From Cyanobium sp. ARS6 (GTDB lineage Bacteria; Cyanobacteriota; Cyanobacteriia; PCC-6307; Cyanobiaceae): DNA of 45,999 nucleotides. This document shows, piece after piece, positions 34,254 through 44,471 of the stretch (positions are counted from its first letter, which is position 1; the number at the start of each line of letters is the position of its first letter). Position numbers and translations under genes: made by a program. Location of the stretch: positions 1 through 45,999 of the forward strand of contig NYZI01000064.1 in NCBI GenBank assembly GCA_002687115.1, given 5' to 3'. Below the pieces are notes generated by a model. It was given only the letters and a program-made list of their open reading frames with translations. It ran no database searches and was not told the origin of the DNA.

Positions 34254-35825
34254 TCAAGTTCGCAACACGAAACGCGTGAGACTCGCTAATTCATCCGAAA
34301 TTGCACTTGCATCACTGCTTCGTGAGGATTGTCGAGCAGCGATGGCGTGCAGCAAGACGGATGAGGCGAGGTCCTCGGAGCTGACATCACCCTTGGCCGC
34401 CAGGCAGCGCGATCCCCAGCCGGCAGCGTGGCCGGCGAGAAGATCGCCAAGACCCGTGCGTGCCACGGCGGGGTCGGTTTCCGTGAGTTGCCTCACGTCT
34501 CCGCCAGGCGAGGCAATCACACTGTGAGCCCCCTTCAGCAACACCACAGCCCCTGAACAATCCGCCGCGGCCGCGGCCTGGTCCAGTGGAGAGTCATGCC
34601 AGCAATTGGGAAACAGACGCTCAAATTCAGTGGCATGGGGCGTGATCCAGGTCGGGCCGGATCGTTCCAGCAACCAGCGCCAGCCGTCATCAGCGGCAGC
34701 CAGTTGATTGAGGCCATCGGCATCGAGCACCAGCAGACCGGCGAATCTCAGCAGGGATTCCGCCCACTCCAGCCAATGCCCTTGCACCATGCCCAGACCA
34801 GGTCCGAGCAAGACGGCATCGAGACGGGTCAGAGCACACCGCTCAAAGGCTTCTCCCCAAACCAGTGATCCTTCGCGATCCGACGGGAGAGCCGATCTCA
34901 GAACCACCTCCGGAGCCTGCTGCCAGAGATGCTCCGCAACGCTTTCAGGCAGACAGGCCTCGACACTGCCGGCACCGCTCGCCAGGGCTCCACGCACCGC
35001 GAGGTGGGCTGCACCCCGGTAGCGCTCACTGCCAGCGATCAACAACAGACGCCCACGCTGATATTTCATCGCCGCGGGCAACTCCGGCGGCCGCGGCAGA
35101 TCAGCAAGATCAATGGTCTGAAGGCGCAGCTTCGCTGGTGAGGAGAGCGACTGAGTGAGCGGAACGGGCACCGCAGGATCGATGCGGTGCAGGCGGCCCA
35201 CATGCTGCAGAGCAGCGTCCTGCACCAGTCCGCGCTTGATCAATCCCACGCAGAGCGTGTCCGAAGCCATCGCGGCGCGTCCCTCGATCGGACAGCCCGT
35301 ATCGGAATCCAGGCCAGCAGGAAGATCCAGGCTCACCAGGCGGCCGGGGCAATCACGCTGTCTGGTCTGAAGCAGATCGGCCAGATCCGCAGGCAATGGA
35401 CGCTTCTGACCCAGACCAAACAGCGCCTCGATCCACAGGCCTCGTTCAGCTGGATCAGGGGGGGACTGCACTGCATCAGCACCGAGCCAGAGCAGATGGC
35501 GCCAGTGCTGCTGGGTGAGGGGCTGACGCGGTGGCATGGGCGCCCAGACCCGCACATCCACGCCGGCTTCCAGCAGCTTTCTTCCAACCACCAGTCCGTC
35601 CCCGCCGTTGTGGCCTGGCCCCACCAGCACCAAGACGCCGGAAGCCAGTAACTCAGAACGCGCCAGAAACCAGTCAGCCATGCGCTGACCCACCGTTTCC
35701 ATCAGGGCCGCAACCGGCAGTCCAGTGGCCAGCCACTCCCTTTCAAGAGCGAGCATTTGATCGGCGGAGACCAGAAGATGGTCGGCATCAGCGGGTGGCC
35801 AGATCACTGCCGGGGACCATGGCAC
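34254..35825 (-). CDS. nnr: Bifunctional NAD(P)H-hydrate epimerase / dehydratase
   Basis: The 523-residue fusion repairs damaged NADH and NADPH. The N-terminal 210 residues are the epimerase (YjeF-N): [20 protein letters not shown] in part, [31 protein letters not shown]. The rest is the ADP/ATP-dependent dehydratase with a ribokinase-like fold: [21 protein letters not shown] in part, [42 protein letters not shown] and [15 protein letters not shown]. The usual GTGD site reads TGLGD here. It is divergent from mnmA, with 40 bases between. Confidence 0.94.
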   Translation of the reverse strand: MPWSPAVIWPPADADHLLVSADQMLALEREWLATGLPVAALMETVGQRMADWFLARSELLASGVLVLVGPGHNGGDGLVVGRKLLEAGVDVRVWAPMPPRQPLTQQHWRHLLWLGADAVQSPPDPAERGLWIEALFGLGQKRPLPADLADLLQTRQRDCPGRLVSLDLPAGLDSDTGCPIEGRAAMASDTLCVGLIKRGLVQDAALQHVGRLHRIDPAVPVPLTQSLSSPAKLRLQTIDLADLPRPPELPAAMKYQRGRLLLIAGSERYRGAAHLAVRGALASGAGSVEACLPESVAEHLWQQAPEVVLRSALPSDREGSLVWGEAFERCALTRLDAVLLGPGLGMVQGHWLEWAESLLRFAGLLVLDADGLNQLAAADDGWRWLLERSGPTWITPHATEFERLFPNCWHDSPLDQAAAAADCSGAVVLLKGAHSVIASPGGDVRQLTETDPAVARTGLGDLLAGHAAGWGSRCLAAKGDVSSEDLASSVLLHAIAARQSSRSSDASAISDELASLTRFVLRT

Positions 35826-35865
35826 CTCACTATGGAAAGAGATTCCCGTTCATGCCCGCCCATCC

Positions 35866-37029
35866 ATGTCGGCAGCGACGCCCAGCATTGCCGCCACTTC
35901 GGCCGGTGCCCAGGCCCTGGCTCGCCTGCAGGCCTGGCCTGGTGAGCACCGAACCGCGGTGGGCCTCTCGGGGGGAGTCGACAGTTCTCTCACCGCTGCC
36001 CTGCTGGTGGAGGCGGGCTGGGAAGTGGAAGGGCTGACGCTCTGGCTGATGAGCGGCAAAGGCGCCTGTTGCTCTGAAGGTCTGGTGGATGCGGCAGGAA
36101 TCTGCGAACAACTGGGCGTGCCCCATCACGTCGTCGATTCACGCGACAACTTTGCGCGCGAAATCGTGGAGGGCTTGATCGAGGGGTATCAAGCTGGAAT
36201 CACGCCCTTGCCCTGTTCACGCTGCAACCGATCGGTGAAATTCGGTCCGATGCTCGCCTGGGCACGGCAGGAGCGTGGACTTGAGCGTGTTGCCACAGGG
36301 CATTACGCCCGCATACGCCTGGATGAACGCACAGGTCGCTGGAAGCTTTTGCGGGGTCTGGACACCCGCAAGGACCAGAGCTATTTCCTTTACGACCTCA
36401 ATCAGGAGGTGCTTTCCCGAGTGGTGTTTCCTCTGGGCGAACTCACCAAACCCGATACCCGGCTGGAAGCGGGTCGCCATGGGCTGCGCACCGCGGAGAA
36501 ACCCGAAAGCCAGGACCTCTGCCTTGCCGATCATCACGGCTCGATGCGTGCATTCCTCGACGCCTATCTGCCGCCGCGACAAGGGGAAATCGTGCTTCGC
36601 AACGGCAAGGTTGTGGGCAATCACGATGGAATCGAACATTTCACCATCGGCCAGAGAAAGGGACTGGGTGTGGCGTGGAGCGAGCCTTTGCACGTCGTGC
36701 GCCTTGACGCGGCGATGAATCGTGTGGTGGTTGCACCCCGGGCCGAGGCAGGCCGCGCTTCCTGTGAGGTGGGTGCGATCAACTGGGTGTCGATCGCACC
36801 ACCGCCCCCAGGATTCAGCAGCAGGGTGGAAGTGCAGGTTCGCTACCGCAGCGCGCCGGTGATGGCCGATCTCACCTGCATCGAAGCCACTGATGTCGAT
36901 CAGGCCGGGCAACGCCCCCATCGATGCCAACTCAGATTCGACGAGCCCCAGTTCTCGATCACTCCTGGCCAGGCGGCGGTGTTTTACGAAGGCGAGTCCG
37001 TGCTGGGGGGAGGCCTGATCCAGACCTAG
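35866..37029 (+). CDS. mnmA: tRNA-specific 2-thiouridylase MnmA
   Basis: MnmA puts sulfur on U34 of tRNA Lys, Glu and Gln. The ATP-binding PP-loop is [19 protein letters not shown], and other blocks are [19 protein letters not shown] with the first catalytic Cys, [37 protein letters not shown] with the second Cys, and [13 protein letters not shown]. The C-terminus, [17 protein letters not shown], is the normal family ending. The product is 387 residues. Its last 71 bases overlap the convergent lnt gene, so the two transcripts should be antisense at their 3' ends. Confidence 0.95.
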   Translation: MSAATPSIAATSAGAQALARLQAWPGEHRTAVGLSGGVDSSLTAALLVEAGWEVEGLTLWLMSGKGACCSEGLVDAAGICEQLGVPHHVVDSRDNFAREIVEGLIEGYQAGITPLPCSRCNRSVKFGPMLAWARQERGLERVATGHYARIRLDERTGRWKLLRGLDTRKDQSYFLYDLNQEVLSRVVFPLGELTKPDTRLEAGRHGLRTAEKPESQDLCLADHHGSMRAFLDAYLPPRQGEIVLRNGKVVGNHDGIEHFTIGQRKGLGVAWSEPLHVVRLDAAMNRVVVAPRAEAGRASCEVGAINWVSIAPPPPGFSSRVEVQVRYRSAPVMADLTCIEATDVDQAGQRPHRCQLRFDEPQFSITPGQAAVFYEGESVLGGGLIQT

Positions 37030-38476
37030 CCCTGAGCAGTAGACCAACCGCGACCATCAGCATCAGCCAGAGCGGCCACTCACGCCAGAGCGCATACAGC
37101 GTCAAACCATGTGCAGGCTCCGGCCTCACCTGCAGAAGCCCGGGCAGCATGGAGGGAAGCTCCGCCTCAACCACCCCTCTGTCGTCAAGGAGAGCGGTTG
37201 GGCCTGTGTTCGCAACCGAGACGAGCGACCTTGCGTTCTCAAGGCTGCGCAGTTGAGCCAGTGCCAGAAACTGTTGTTGCAACAGCAGCGGATAAGGATC
37301 GAGATTGGCTGCAGCCAGAATCCATTCCGCGCCATCGGCCACCGCTCTGGCCAGAGCCGTTCCATTACTGATCTCGTAACAGATGGCTACTGCAGCGGGT
37401 GGGCCGCCCCATTGCCAGAGCCTGGAGGGCTCACCCGACTGCAGGCCTCCGACCGCCGACAGTCCGGCAAGACCAGGCCAGGTGGGCATCCATTCGCCAA
37501 CAGGCACCAGGCGGTGCTTGTCGATGCTGTTGGACGGCGCCTGCTTCTCCGAGCTCAGCAGCATCAGCGAACTGCGCTGCTGACCCGCCACAAAGCGGAA
37601 ACCACCACTGATCAGAGGAATGTCCCCTTCGCGTTCACGCTCAAACTTCAGCGGGAGCGTCCCCTCAGGGGCGATCAACAGCTGAGCCCCGGCTTGTTGG
37701 GCGCTCTCCAAGGCCCTTTGCAGGCGAAGGGGCAGCTCTGTCTGCCGACGATCGCTGAATTTCTCTCGAGTCGGAATCGCCGGTTGCCAGAGAGCCATCG
37801 GCAATGCCGCTTCAGGCTCCCCCGGGCCTTGAGCCACTCCCATCAAGGCCAAAGCACCCAGGCCATGGGCCACCAGCAGGGCCAGAACACCCCGGCGCAG
37901 CAGGCTCCAGCGCTGCACTCCATCAACACGCACCACGACCCAGATCTGCCAGAGCCACCAGCCCAGCAACAACTGAACGGTTGCCAGGCCTCCGGCACCG
38001 AACCAGGCGGCCAGACCTGCAAGCCAGCGATCAGCCGGCAGAACGCTTCCGCCAACACCGATCCAGAAGAGAGGCCCTCTGGCGAGAAGTGTCTCGCTCA
38101 GGCCCCAGATCAGAGACAGAGCCAGTGCCTGCCGCAGGCCGCAACGGCCAGGCAACCAGCGCGCCAACAGGCTCCATCCCCCCACGAGCAGCGCTGCGGC
38201 AAGAACACAGGCCAACCAGACCATGAGCGCAAGCGGAAGACTCAAGGGCGCTGGAACCCCTAGCCAGGTCAGCGGATGAAGGGCGATCAGCCAGCGATGG
38301 CTGATGCCGACAGCCATCGAGGCCCAGAGCGCTGCTGCCAGTGGTGATCGCACGACCGACCACAGCAGGGCAAGGGCAGGAACCATCCACCAGAGGCCTG
38401 AAAAGCAGAGGCCGAGTCCCGCCAGAACACCACCGCTCAGGCCCCTGAGCAACAGCAGGGATCGGTCATTGCCCAT
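36959..38476 (-). CDS. lnt: Apolipoprotein N-acyltransferase
   Basis: Lnt adds the third acyl chain to the N-terminal Cys of lipoproteins in the plasma membrane. The first 210 residues hold several hydrophobic helices, followed by a nitrilase-type domain with [13 protein letters not shown] (catalytic Glu), a Lys in the following strand region and [15 protein letters not shown] (catalytic Cys). A last helix ([17 protein letters not shown]) is followed by a basic, Pro-rich tail that overlaps mnmA by 71 bases. The ATG at 38476 ([12 protein letters not shown]) is preferred to one at 38488. At least two putative lipoproteins lie in this window. Confidence 0.92.
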   Translation of the reverse strand: MGNDRSLLLLRGLSGGVLAGLGLCFSGLWWMVPALALLWSVVRSPLAAALWASMAVGISHRWLIALHPLTWLGVPAPLSLPLALMVWLACVLAAALLVGGWSLLARWLPGRCGLRQALALSLIWGLSETLLARGPLFWIGVGGSVLPADRWLAGLAAWFGAGGLATVQLLLGWWLWQIWVVVRVDGVQRWSLLRRGVLALLVAHGLGALALMGVAQGPGEPEAALPMALWQPAIPTREKFSDRRQTELPLRLQRALESAQQAGAQLLIAPEGTLPLKFEREREGDIPLISGGFRFVAGQQRSSLMLLSSEKQAPSNSIDKHRLVPVGEWMPTWPGLAGLSAVGGLQSGEPSRLWQWGGPPAAVAICYEISNGTALARAVADGAEWILAAANLDPYPLLLQQQFLALAQLRSLENARSLVSVANTGPTALLDDRGVVEAELPSMLPGLLQVRPEPAHGLTLYALWREWPLWLMLMVAVGLLLRARSGSGLPPARTRLRKTPPPGQE

Positions 38477-38530
38477 GGTCAGCACCATTGGATGCCGTCA
38501 TCCTGAAATCAGACTGAACTGCGATTCTCA

Positions 38531-38860
38531 ATGGAGACCGCTAATCCCCTCCAGCAATTGCTGCTGCGTGGCCTGGGAACCACAACACTGGTGACCGACC
38601 GGCTGCGTTATGTGACCCAGGAATGGGTCAGCAGTGGGCGCCTGGACGCGAGTCATGCCTCCGCACTCGTGGATGACGTCCTGAAGGCTCTGCGCGGCGA
38701 GACTCCAGAGCTTGAGCAGCAAATGGGACGCAATCTCGAGCGCAACCGCGACAACCTGCTTCAGGATCTGGGTCTGGCCAGTCAGAAGGAACTTGATGAA
38801 CTGCGCGGTCGTATCGACCGACTCGAGCAACAGGTTCGCCAGCGCGAGCGACAGGACTGA
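38531..38860 (+). CDS. Phasin-like hypothetical protein, 109 aa
   Basis: The 109-residue protein is helical throughout, with [21 protein letters not shown] in part, [28 protein letters not shown] in part, and a C-terminal coiled coil [20 protein letters not shown]. The layout, a short hydrophobic helix and a Leu-zipper-like end, fits phasin-type or polyhydroxyalkanoate-granule-associated families widely found in cyanobacteria, but this is a weak assignment. It is divergent from lnt and 35 bases upstream of the FKBP gene. Confidence 0.75.
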   Translation: METANPLQQLLLRGLGTTTLVTDRLRYVTQEWVSSGRLDASHASALVDDVLKALRGETPELEQQMGRNLERNRDNLLQDLGLASQKELDELRGRIDRLEQQVRQRERQD

Positions 38861-38895
38861 GCCTGCCAGAATCGACAGGAACGAACGGACCTCCA

Positions 38896-39498
38896 GTGCG
38901 CGACATTCTGATCAGTTCCGCGGTCTGCGTGGCCTGCCTGATCGTGGCTCTTGTGAGTCAGATCGTGGCTCCCTCCACCGTGATCGCTGCAGCGCCGGCA
39001 GCGCAGCCGGCCATCGTCAAGACCGCCGGTCTGACCACCGCATCCAGTCCGATGGAACTGGATCCCGATGAGACCAATCCCACCCTTTTCGCCATGGCCC
39101 CAGATTCCAACCAAGCCGATGCCTCGGCTCTCGGAGGCCCCATGAGCGCCGACAAAATTCAGATTCTGGCCAGCGGACTTCGTATCACTGACCTTGAAGT
39201 CGGCTCCGGGCCTGAGGCCACCGCCGGTCAGACCGTTGTGGTGCATTACCGAGGAACACTGGAGAACGGAAAACAGTTCGATGCCAGCTATGACCGCGGC
39301 AAACCCTTCTCCTTCCCCCTGGGACGCGGCCAGGTGATCAAGGGTTGGGATGAAGGTGTCCAGGGCATGAAAGTGGGCGGCAAGCGCAAACTGGTCATCC
39401 CGCCTGAACTCGGTTACGGCACGCGCGGAGCCGGCGGCGTGATTCCGCCGAACGCCACTTTGATCTTTGAGGTCGAGTTGCTCGACATCAAGTCTTGA
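38896..39498 (+). CDS. FKBP-type peptidyl-prolyl isomerase, exported or membrane-anchored
   Basis: A GTG at 38896 gives a 200-residue protein. Residues 1-35 are a hydrophobic signal or anchor ([21 protein letters not shown]), so it should act in the periplasm or thylakoid lumen. A linker of about 55 residues follows, then the FKBP domain: [21 protein letters not shown], cited in part, [22 protein letters not shown], cited in part, [20 protein letters not shown] and FEVELLDI. All core active-site residues (Tyr, Asp, Phe, Val-Ile, Trp, Tyr) seem present, so proline isomerase activity is likely. The nickel SOD gene follows by 43 bases. Confidence 0.92.
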   Translation: MRDILISSAVCVACLIVALVSQIVAPSTVIAAAPAAQPAIVKTAGLTTASSPMELDPDETNPTLFAMAPDSNQADASALGGPMSADKIQILASGLRITDLEVGSGPEATAGQTVVVHYRGTLENGKQFDASYDRGKPFSFPLGRGQVIKGWDEGVQGMKVGGKRKLVIPPELGYGTRGAGGVIPPNATLIFEVELLDIKS

Positions 39499-39541
39499 GT
39501 GCCAGTTAGGCTGAGAGAACGGCAGTTGACCATCCACCCAC

Positions 39542-40015
39542 ATGTTCCGCACGGCACTCTCAGCCATCTTTCGCGCACTACCAGCTGAAGCAGCACAAGC
39601 CCACTGCGACGGTCCTTGTGGGGTCTATGACCCGGCTTCAGCGCGTGTTGCAGCGGAAGCTGTTCTTTCGATGACCAAGAAGCTCAAGGCCATCGAGGCT
39701 CCAGCGGCAGGCGACGCGGCTGCCCTTGCCACCTACAACAACACGTTTTCCCGCTACGTGGCGATCAAGGAAGAGGAGGCCACCAAGGCCAAGAAAGAGC
39801 TGATGATCCTCTGGACGGATTATTTCAAGCCCGATCATCTGGCCACCTTCCCCGATCTGCATGACACATTCTGGAAAGCAGCCAAGCTCTGCAGTGCCTG
39901 CAAGGTCAACATCGATCAGGGCAAAGCGGAGGAGCTGATGGCTGCCGTTGAAAAAATCCATGGCATGTTCTGGAAGTCGAAAGGGCGTAACGACGCCTGG
40001 GTCACCGCATCCTGA
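39542..40015 (+). CDS. sodN: Nickel superoxide dismutase
   Basis: NiSOD removes superoxide with a nickel held by the N-terminal hook of the mature protein. The precursor has a 20-residue leader (MFRTALSAIFRALPAEAAQA) and the nickel hook HCDGPCGVYDP starts right after it: His1, Cys2 and Cys6 bind nickel and Tyr9 lines the site. The rest is a four-helix bundle, with AEAVLSMTKKLKAIE, YFKPDHLATFPDLHD and KIHGMFWK. The 157-residue length is typical for marine cyanobacteria. sodX, the leader protease, follows by 26 bases. Confidence 0.97.
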   Translation: MFRTALSAIFRALPAEAAQAHCDGPCGVYDPASARVAAEAVLSMTKKLKAIEAPAAGDAAALATYNNTFSRYVAIKEEEATKAKKELMILWTDYFKPDHLATFPDLHDTFWKAAKLCSACKVNIDQGKAEELMAAVEKIHGMFWKSKGRNDAWVTAS

Positions 40016-40041
40016 GTGCCTCATCATTTGGGTGAACCTCT

Positions 40042-40419
40042 GTGAACACCCCACTGCCAGCGGCGGGTCTCAAGGACCTGCTGCTGTTTTTTTTGGGGAG
40101 GCGAAGACTGTTCCAGGTGGAGGGGAACTCAATGCTGCCGAGTTTTCCCCCCGGACAACGCCTGCTTGTGAAGATGTTGCCGAAAAGCGGCAAATCTCCA
40201 TCACCCGGAAGTGTGGTGATCTGCCGTCACCCCAATGACACCAATCTGGTGCTCACAAAACGTGTCTGGCAATCGAACGGTGACTGGCTTGAGCTCAGGG
40301 GCGATAACCCTGCAGCCAGCACTGACAGCCGACAGTTCGGAAAGGTACCGCTGAACAGTGTGATCGGAGTGGCGACCGCTGTGATTGCTTCGCCTGGGGG
40401 AAGATCAGAGCGGCAGTGA
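40042..40419 (+). CDS. sodX: Nickel-type SOD maturation protease (S24/S26 family)
   Basis: SodX is the serine protease thought to cut the NiSOD leader so that His1 becomes free to bind nickel. The 125-residue protein shows the signal-peptidase-like Ser motif in QVEGNSMLPSFPPGQRLLV and the Lys region in NLVLTKRVWQ, followed by DWLELRGDNPAASTDSRQFG, cited in part, the usual S26 ending. A hydrophobic patch near the N-terminus (LLLFFLG) may touch the membrane. It starts at a GTG at 40042. It converges on trpC with one base between stops. Confidence 0.92.
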   Translation: MNTPLPAAGLKDLLLFFLGRRRLFQVEGNSMLPSFPPGQRLLVKMLPKSGKSPSPGSVVICRHPNDTNLVLTKRVWQSNGDWLELRGDNPAASTDSRQFGKVPLNSVIGVATAVIASPGGRSERQ

Positions 40420-40420
40420 C

Positions 40421-41305
40421 TCAGCCGGAGATCAGTGTGCGCAGACCTTGCTCAACATTCTCCTGACGCATCAGTGCTTCTCCCACCAACACCGCGGCAG
40501 CACCGGCAGTTTGCACACGATCGAGATCCGCTCGCAGGAACAGACCCGACTCACTCACGAGCAACGCGCCCTGGGCCTTCAAGTCGTTTTCAAACTGTTT
40601 GGCTAGTTGCTCTGTGGTGGAGAGGTCGGTCTCAAAACTGGTGAGATCCCTGTTGTTGACTCCAATCAATGGGAAACCACCAAGAGCGAGAACCCGCTGC
40701 AGTTCTTGCTCGTCGTGCACTTCCACCAGAACCGTGAGTCCGATCGCCGCGGCCACTTTCTGCAGATAGGTGAGATCCTGATCCGTGAGAATGCCGGCGA
40801 TCAACAGTGCTGCATCAGCGCCGGCGGCACGTGCCTGATACAGCTGGTGGGGGCTGAGGATGAAGTCTTTGCAGAGCAACGGCACATCCACGGCTTCCCG
40901 CACGGCGACCAGCACATCAAAACCACCTTGGAAGAAGGTCTTGTCGGTCAACACAGACAGGCAGCTGGCACCACCGGCCACATAGGAGCGTGCGATCGCC
41001 TCGGGATCGAAATCCTCACGAATCACCCCTTTGCTGGGGCTTGCCTTTTTGACCTCAGCGATCACGGCTGGAAGAACCGGAGCCGAACGCAGAGCTCCCA
41101 AAAAATCTCTTGAGCCAGGCAGTTCAGCAACACGTGCTTTCAGCTGAGCAAGCGGCATGCGCTGACGCGCGACCTCGATTTCCCGATCCTTCTCCCAGAC
41201 GATTTTCTCCAGGATGTTGCGAGGCTCACTCTCCTGATGAGGAATTGCATATTCGAGATGAGCAACCTGAACCTTGGGGTTGGGCGGACGACGACGGATC
41301 TCCAT
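40421..41305 (-). CDS. trpC: Indole-3-glycerol phosphate synthase
   Basis: TrpC closes the indole ring in tryptophan synthesis. The (beta/alpha)8 barrel motifs are clear: [103 protein letters not shown] and [10 protein letters not shown]. The 294 residues include about 30 extra N-terminal residues common to cyanobacterial forms. It is followed upstream by lpdA, 21 bases away, on the same strand; the two pathways are not related, so the pairing probably reflects compact gene order. Confidence 0.96.
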   Translation of the reverse strand: MEIRRRPPNPKVQVAHLEYAIPHQESEPRNILEKIVWEKDREIEVARQRMPLAQLKARVAELPGSRDFLGALRSAPVLPAVIAEVKKASPSKGVIREDFDPEAIARSYVAGGASCLSVLTDKTFFQGGFDVLVAVREAVDVPLLCKDFILSPHQLYQARAAGADAALLIAGILTDQDLTYLQKVAAAIGLTVLVEVHDEQELQRVLALGGFPLIGVNNRDLTSFETDLSTTEQLAKQFENDLKAQGALLVSESGLFLRADLDRVQTAGAAAVLVGEALMRQENVEQGLRTLISG

Positions 41306-41326
41306 GTAAGGAATTGCGGGGTGGGA

Positions 41327-42775
41327 TCAGGCAGCGGCAGTGAGGGAGGCGGCGGCTTGCTTGTAAGCCACTTCAACGACTTCGCTGAGGGTCGGGTGGG
41401 TATGCACTTCGGTGGCCAGCTGGCGCACACTCTGACGACGGGCCACCGCGTTGGAGACCTCCTGAATCAGATCGGCGGCATGAAGACCGTAAATATGAGC
41501 TCCGAGAACCTCACCGGTGAGCTTGTTGAAGAGCGGCTTCATCAGACCATCACTCTCCAGTTCGGCCAGAGCTTTGGAGTTGGCCTTGAAGTAGCTGCGA
41601 ACCACTCCGAGCTCAAAACCCTGATCGGCTGATTGCTGCTTGGCATCAGCTTCACTGAGACCGACGGAACTGATTTCCGGGTGTGTGAACGTGGCTGCAG
41701 GAATACTGCGGTAGTCGATCTCACGGGTGTGGCCAAGGATGTTGTCCACCGCCACCGTGCCCTGAGCAGCGGCGGTGTGGGCCAGCATCAGCTTGCCGGT
41801 CACATCACCGACAGCCCACAGGTGAGACACCGGCTGGCCACCGGCAAGAACGCGCATGCCGTCGTCGATGGGGACGAATCCCCTGTTGGTTTCAACACCC
41901 AAGGCCTCGAGATTGAGCCCCTTGCTGCTGGGAACACGACCCGTGGCCACCAACACTGCATCGACCTCCAGGGTCTCAACGGGTTCACGGGTCTGCATAT
42001 CCACCAACTCGATCACAGTGGGTGAGCCTGGCTTGATTGACTTGGCCAGCACGCCGGAGCGGGCATCGATGTCGCGGCTGTCAATCAGCTTGCGAGCGGC
42101 AAGCTTGGCGATGTCTGGATCGAAAGTGGGCATCACCCGGTCCAGGGCCTCGATCATGGTCACCTCGCATCCGAGCGCGGTGTACACGTCGGCGAACTCC
42201 AGACCGATGTACCCGCTGCCGATAATGGCGATCCAGCGTGGAAGCCATTCCAGGTTCACGGCCTCATCGCTGGTGAACACACTGCGTCCATCCGTTTCGA
42301 TACCGGGCGGAACGAAAGGATCGGACCCGGTGGCGATAATCACATCACGAGCCGAGAGAGTCCTGTCGACACCACTGATCTCACGGACTCCGACCCTCTG
42401 TGAAGCATCCAGACGTCCCTGACCGCGGATGATGGTGACACCAGCCCTCTCAAGGGTCTTGGTGAGGTTGCTGCGGATCGCTGCCACCAGATCATTGGCA
42501 TGATCGGCGATTTTCTGACGTTCGAAACGCACGGGTGCGGCATGAATACCGAAACTGGACAGGTGCTTGGCATCGGCAAGTTCCCGCACCCGGCCTGAGG
42601 CGGCCAGCAGAGCTTTGGAGGGCACACAACCGCGATTGACGCAGGTTCCGCCCATGTCGCGTGACTCAACGATCGCCACCTTCAGGCCGTGATCAGCGGC
42701 ATGCTTGGCCGCGTCGAAACCGCCATAACCGGCACCGATCACGATCACATCGAAGTCGAAACTGGCGTCGCTCAC
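41327..42775 (-). CDS. lpdA: Dihydrolipoyl dehydrogenase
   Basis: LpdA is the E3 flavoprotein that reoxidises lipoamide in pyruvate dehydrogenase and in the glycine cleavage system. The FAD site is VIVIGAGYGGFDAAKHAADHG in part, the redox cysteines are in GGTCVNRGCVPSK, the NAD site is IAIIGSGYIGLEFADVY, the second FAD block is HLWAVGDVTGKLMLAHTA, and the C-terminal active-site pair is in HTHPTLSEVVEVA. The 482-residue length is normal. The gene overlaps the upstream RNA methyltransferase gene by four bases. Confidence 0.96.
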   Translation of the reverse strand: MSDASFDFDVIVIGAGYGGFDAAKHAADHGLKVAIVESRDMGGTCVNRGCVPSKALLAASGRVRELADAKHLSSFGIHAAPVRFERQKIADHANDLVAAIRSNLTKTLERAGVTIIRGQGRLDASQRVGVREISGVDRTLSARDVIIATGSDPFVPPGIETDGRSVFTSDEAVNLEWLPRWIAIIGSGYIGLEFADVYTALGCEVTMIEALDRVMPTFDPDIAKLAARKLIDSRDIDARSGVLAKSIKPGSPTVIELVDMQTREPVETLEVDAVLVATGRVPSSKGLNLEALGVETNRGFVPIDDGMRVLAGGQPVSHLWAVGDVTGKLMLAHTAAAQGTVAVDNILGHTREIDYRSIPAATFTHPEISSVGLSEADAKQQSADQGFELGVVRSYFKANSKALAELESDGLMKPLFNKLTGEVLGAHIYGLHAADLIQEVSNAVARRQSVRQLATEVHTHPTLSEVVEVAYKQAAASLTAAA

Positions 42776-43647
42776 CCGGAAAGCTGCATGGAGACAGTCA
42801 TTGTCGCCCGCCGGCGTTCCAAAAGGAGAGGAACTGCTGCAGAGGCCACGTTGAGGGACTCAACCTGGCTGCTGTGCGGAAGTGTGACCCCGTGGCTGCA
42901 GCAGGCCTGCAGCGATGGATGCAGCCCCGCCGCCTCATTGCCGAGCACCAACACGGTGGGTCGGCACCAATCCAGCTGCCAATAGGGAATCACGGGCATT
43001 CCAGCCCCTGAATCAGGCACCAGCGCCGCCACCACCTGAAGGCCACGATCACGGGCTGCGTTGAGCATGTCGGTCAACTGCTCAACGCCGACTGCATCGG
43101 TGGGACCCAGCCGCTTGAGCGGCAGGCGCAGCACTGCTCCGGCAGCGGATCGCACCACTTTTGGAGCAAGAGGATCAGCGCCGGCCGCAAGCCAGACCTC
43201 TTCGACATCGGCTGCCAATGCGGTGCGCAGCAATGTGCCCACATTGCCGGGGTCCTGCACGCGATCGAGCGCCAGCACAAACGAAGGGGCTTCAGCGGAC
43301 ACCGGCAGCCGGGCGATCGGCCACAAACAGGCAACACCGTCGGGGTTAACCGTTGACAGGGCTGCTCTGAGGGCTTCATCAGCCATCGGCTGAAGAGCGA
43401 TCTGACCCGCCAGCCGATCAATCAGATGCTGATGCGAATTCAGCCAGGCGGGTGTGGCGATCACCTTGACAGGATCGGCGTTCCGTCTTGGCTGCGACAG
43501 CAGTTCCTGGACCTGATGGGTTCCTTCAAGCAGGAGATGACCGTCCTGCTGACGTCCCGAGGACGTCGCCAGAGAGCGAAGACGCCGAACAAGGGGATTT
43601 CGACGACTGGTGATCAGATCAACGCCCGATCCTTGAACCTCGTTCAC
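42772..43647 (-). CDS. TrmH/SpoU-family RNA 2'-O-methyltransferase
   Basis: The 291-residue protein has an N-terminal substrate-binding domain (ITSRRNPLVRRLRSLATS, LLLEGTHQVQELL) and a C-terminal SPOUT knot domain: FVLALDRVQDPGNVGTLLRTA, cited in part, VLVLGNEAAGLHPSLQACC and LPHSSQVESLNVASAAVPLLL, cited in part. These are motifs 1-3 of SpoU enzymes, which methylate ribose in tRNA or rRNA. The exact target cannot be told. It starts with GTG at 43647, one base after the stop of the gene at 43649, so the two are probably coupled. Confidence 0.93.
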   Translation of the reverse strand: MNEVQGSGVDLITSRRNPLVRRLRSLATSSGRQQDGHLLLEGTHQVQELLSQPRRNADPVKVIATPAWLNSHQHLIDRLAGQIALQPMADEALRAALSTVNPDGVACLWPIARLPVSAEAPSFVLALDRVQDPGNVGTLLRTALAADVEEVWLAAGADPLAPKVVRSAAGAVLRLPLKRLGPTDAVGVEQLTDMLNAARDRGLQVVAALVPDSGAGMPVIPYWQLDWCRPTVLVLGNEAAGLHPSLQACCSHGVTLPHSSQVESLNVASAAVPLLLERRRATMTVSMQLSG

Positions 43648-43648
43648 C

Positions 43649-43897
43649 TCAGAAGCTGGTGTGCTTGCGCACTTTCAATCCATCGTGAAGGCTGAGTTCG
43701 CTGCCCTCAATATCAACACCGTTGACTGAGGCAATTTCTCCCTTGATTCCTTCGGCTGAGAGGTTCTCAACCAGTTTCTTGATGACCTGATCTTCGACTG
43801 CGGCCTGATCAACCTTGTCTGGAGTGAGAGCTTCCAGAAACTTTCCCACTTTTGATGCCACAACCTCTGATGAGTTGGAGATCTTCAGAACAATCAT
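43649..43897 (-). CDS. Small conserved-looking protein, about 82 aa
   Basis: From MIVLKISNSSEVVASKVGKF (43897; an ATG two codons earlier is also in frame) the protein has a beta-alpha look: a first strand, a helix KVGKFLEALTP, a helix VEDQVIKKLVENLSAEGIKG and a final strand region LSLHDGLKVRKHTSF. There is no signal peptide or membrane span. I do not recognise the family with certainty. Its stop is directly followed by the GTG start of the SpoU methyltransferase, which suggests a joint transcript. Confidence 0.75.
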   Translation of the reverse strand: MIVLKISNSSEVVASKVGKFLEALTPDKVDQAAVEDQVIKKLVENLSAEGIKGEIASVNGVDIEGSELSLHDGLKVRKHTSF

Positions 43898-44123
43898 GGG
43901 CAACGGTTAAAGCCTTCTCTGCTCAAGATAGTCCTGCTCACTATTACTGTCTATACTCTTTCAGGGCTACAGCATATTTTCGAGGCAAATAAACATTTTA
44001 CCAACATCTTGATAGAACTATAAAAACTAAAGCTTCACTTAGCTTCTGCCAATTTTTCTCTGCTTCGCAAGAAAAGCAGGAAATATCTGCTGGCAAAAGA
44101 TTAACCCAAGCAGATGAAAAGCT
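43898..44123. other. AT-rich intergenic stretch
   Basis: About 220 bases rich in A and T separate the conserved housekeeping run from the small lipoprotein gene. It includes tattttcgaggcaaataaac and aaactaaagcttcac, with no clear hairpin plus T-run. The base composition drops visibly here compared with everything between 8.7 and 43.6 kb. Confidence 0.4.
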
Positions 44124-44471
44124 TTATTTGTAATGAAAATGCTCTACAATTTTCCACTCACCACGCTTTCCGTCTGCGTCTTCAAAAGTTTCATTCTGAA
44201 TCTCTCCATTCTCAAAACCAATAATCTGGCTCGTATTATCTTCCTCCAAGCAATAGCGAGACGTGATGACGCTGTCTACATTAACCGCTGGCTTATTGAC
44301 CCAATCCTCTTCTTCTCCCCACTCAATGTATTTAACCTCAAACAGCTTCTTCTCTTCACTTTCCCATTGACTGCAGGCGCTTTCCGCTTCCTGCTTTGTT
44401 CCGTAAGTCTGCAATGGGTTACTGCAACTGATTAGCCCCAGCACTAGAAGGAATACTGATAATTTCCGCAT
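44124..44471 (-). CDS. Small putative lipoprotein, 115 aa
   Basis: The N-terminus MRKLSVFLLVLGLISCSNP is a textbook lipoprotein signal: basic start, hydrophobic core and lipobox Leu-Ile-Ser-Cys with Cys16. The mature part is acidic and Cys-containing (KQEAESACSQWESEEKKLFE, EWGEEEDWVNKPAVNVDSVI, SRYCLEEDNTSQIIGF, GEWKIVEHFHY), probably a small beta-rich domain with one disulfide pair. No family is recognised. It lies in an AT-rich region unlike the rest of the window. Confidence 0.8.
   Translation of the reverse strand: MRKLSVFLLVLGLISCSNPLQTYGTKQEAESACSQWESEEKKLFEVKYIEWGEEEDWVNKPAVNVDSVITSRYCLEEDNTSQIIGFENGEIQNETFEDADGKRGEWKIVEHFHYK

Noticed and set aside
37109-38263. A 384-codon plus-strand frame opposite lnt.
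   Set aside because: Gln/Arg/Pro-rich shadow; the minus strand encodes a full acyltransferase with its catalytic residues.
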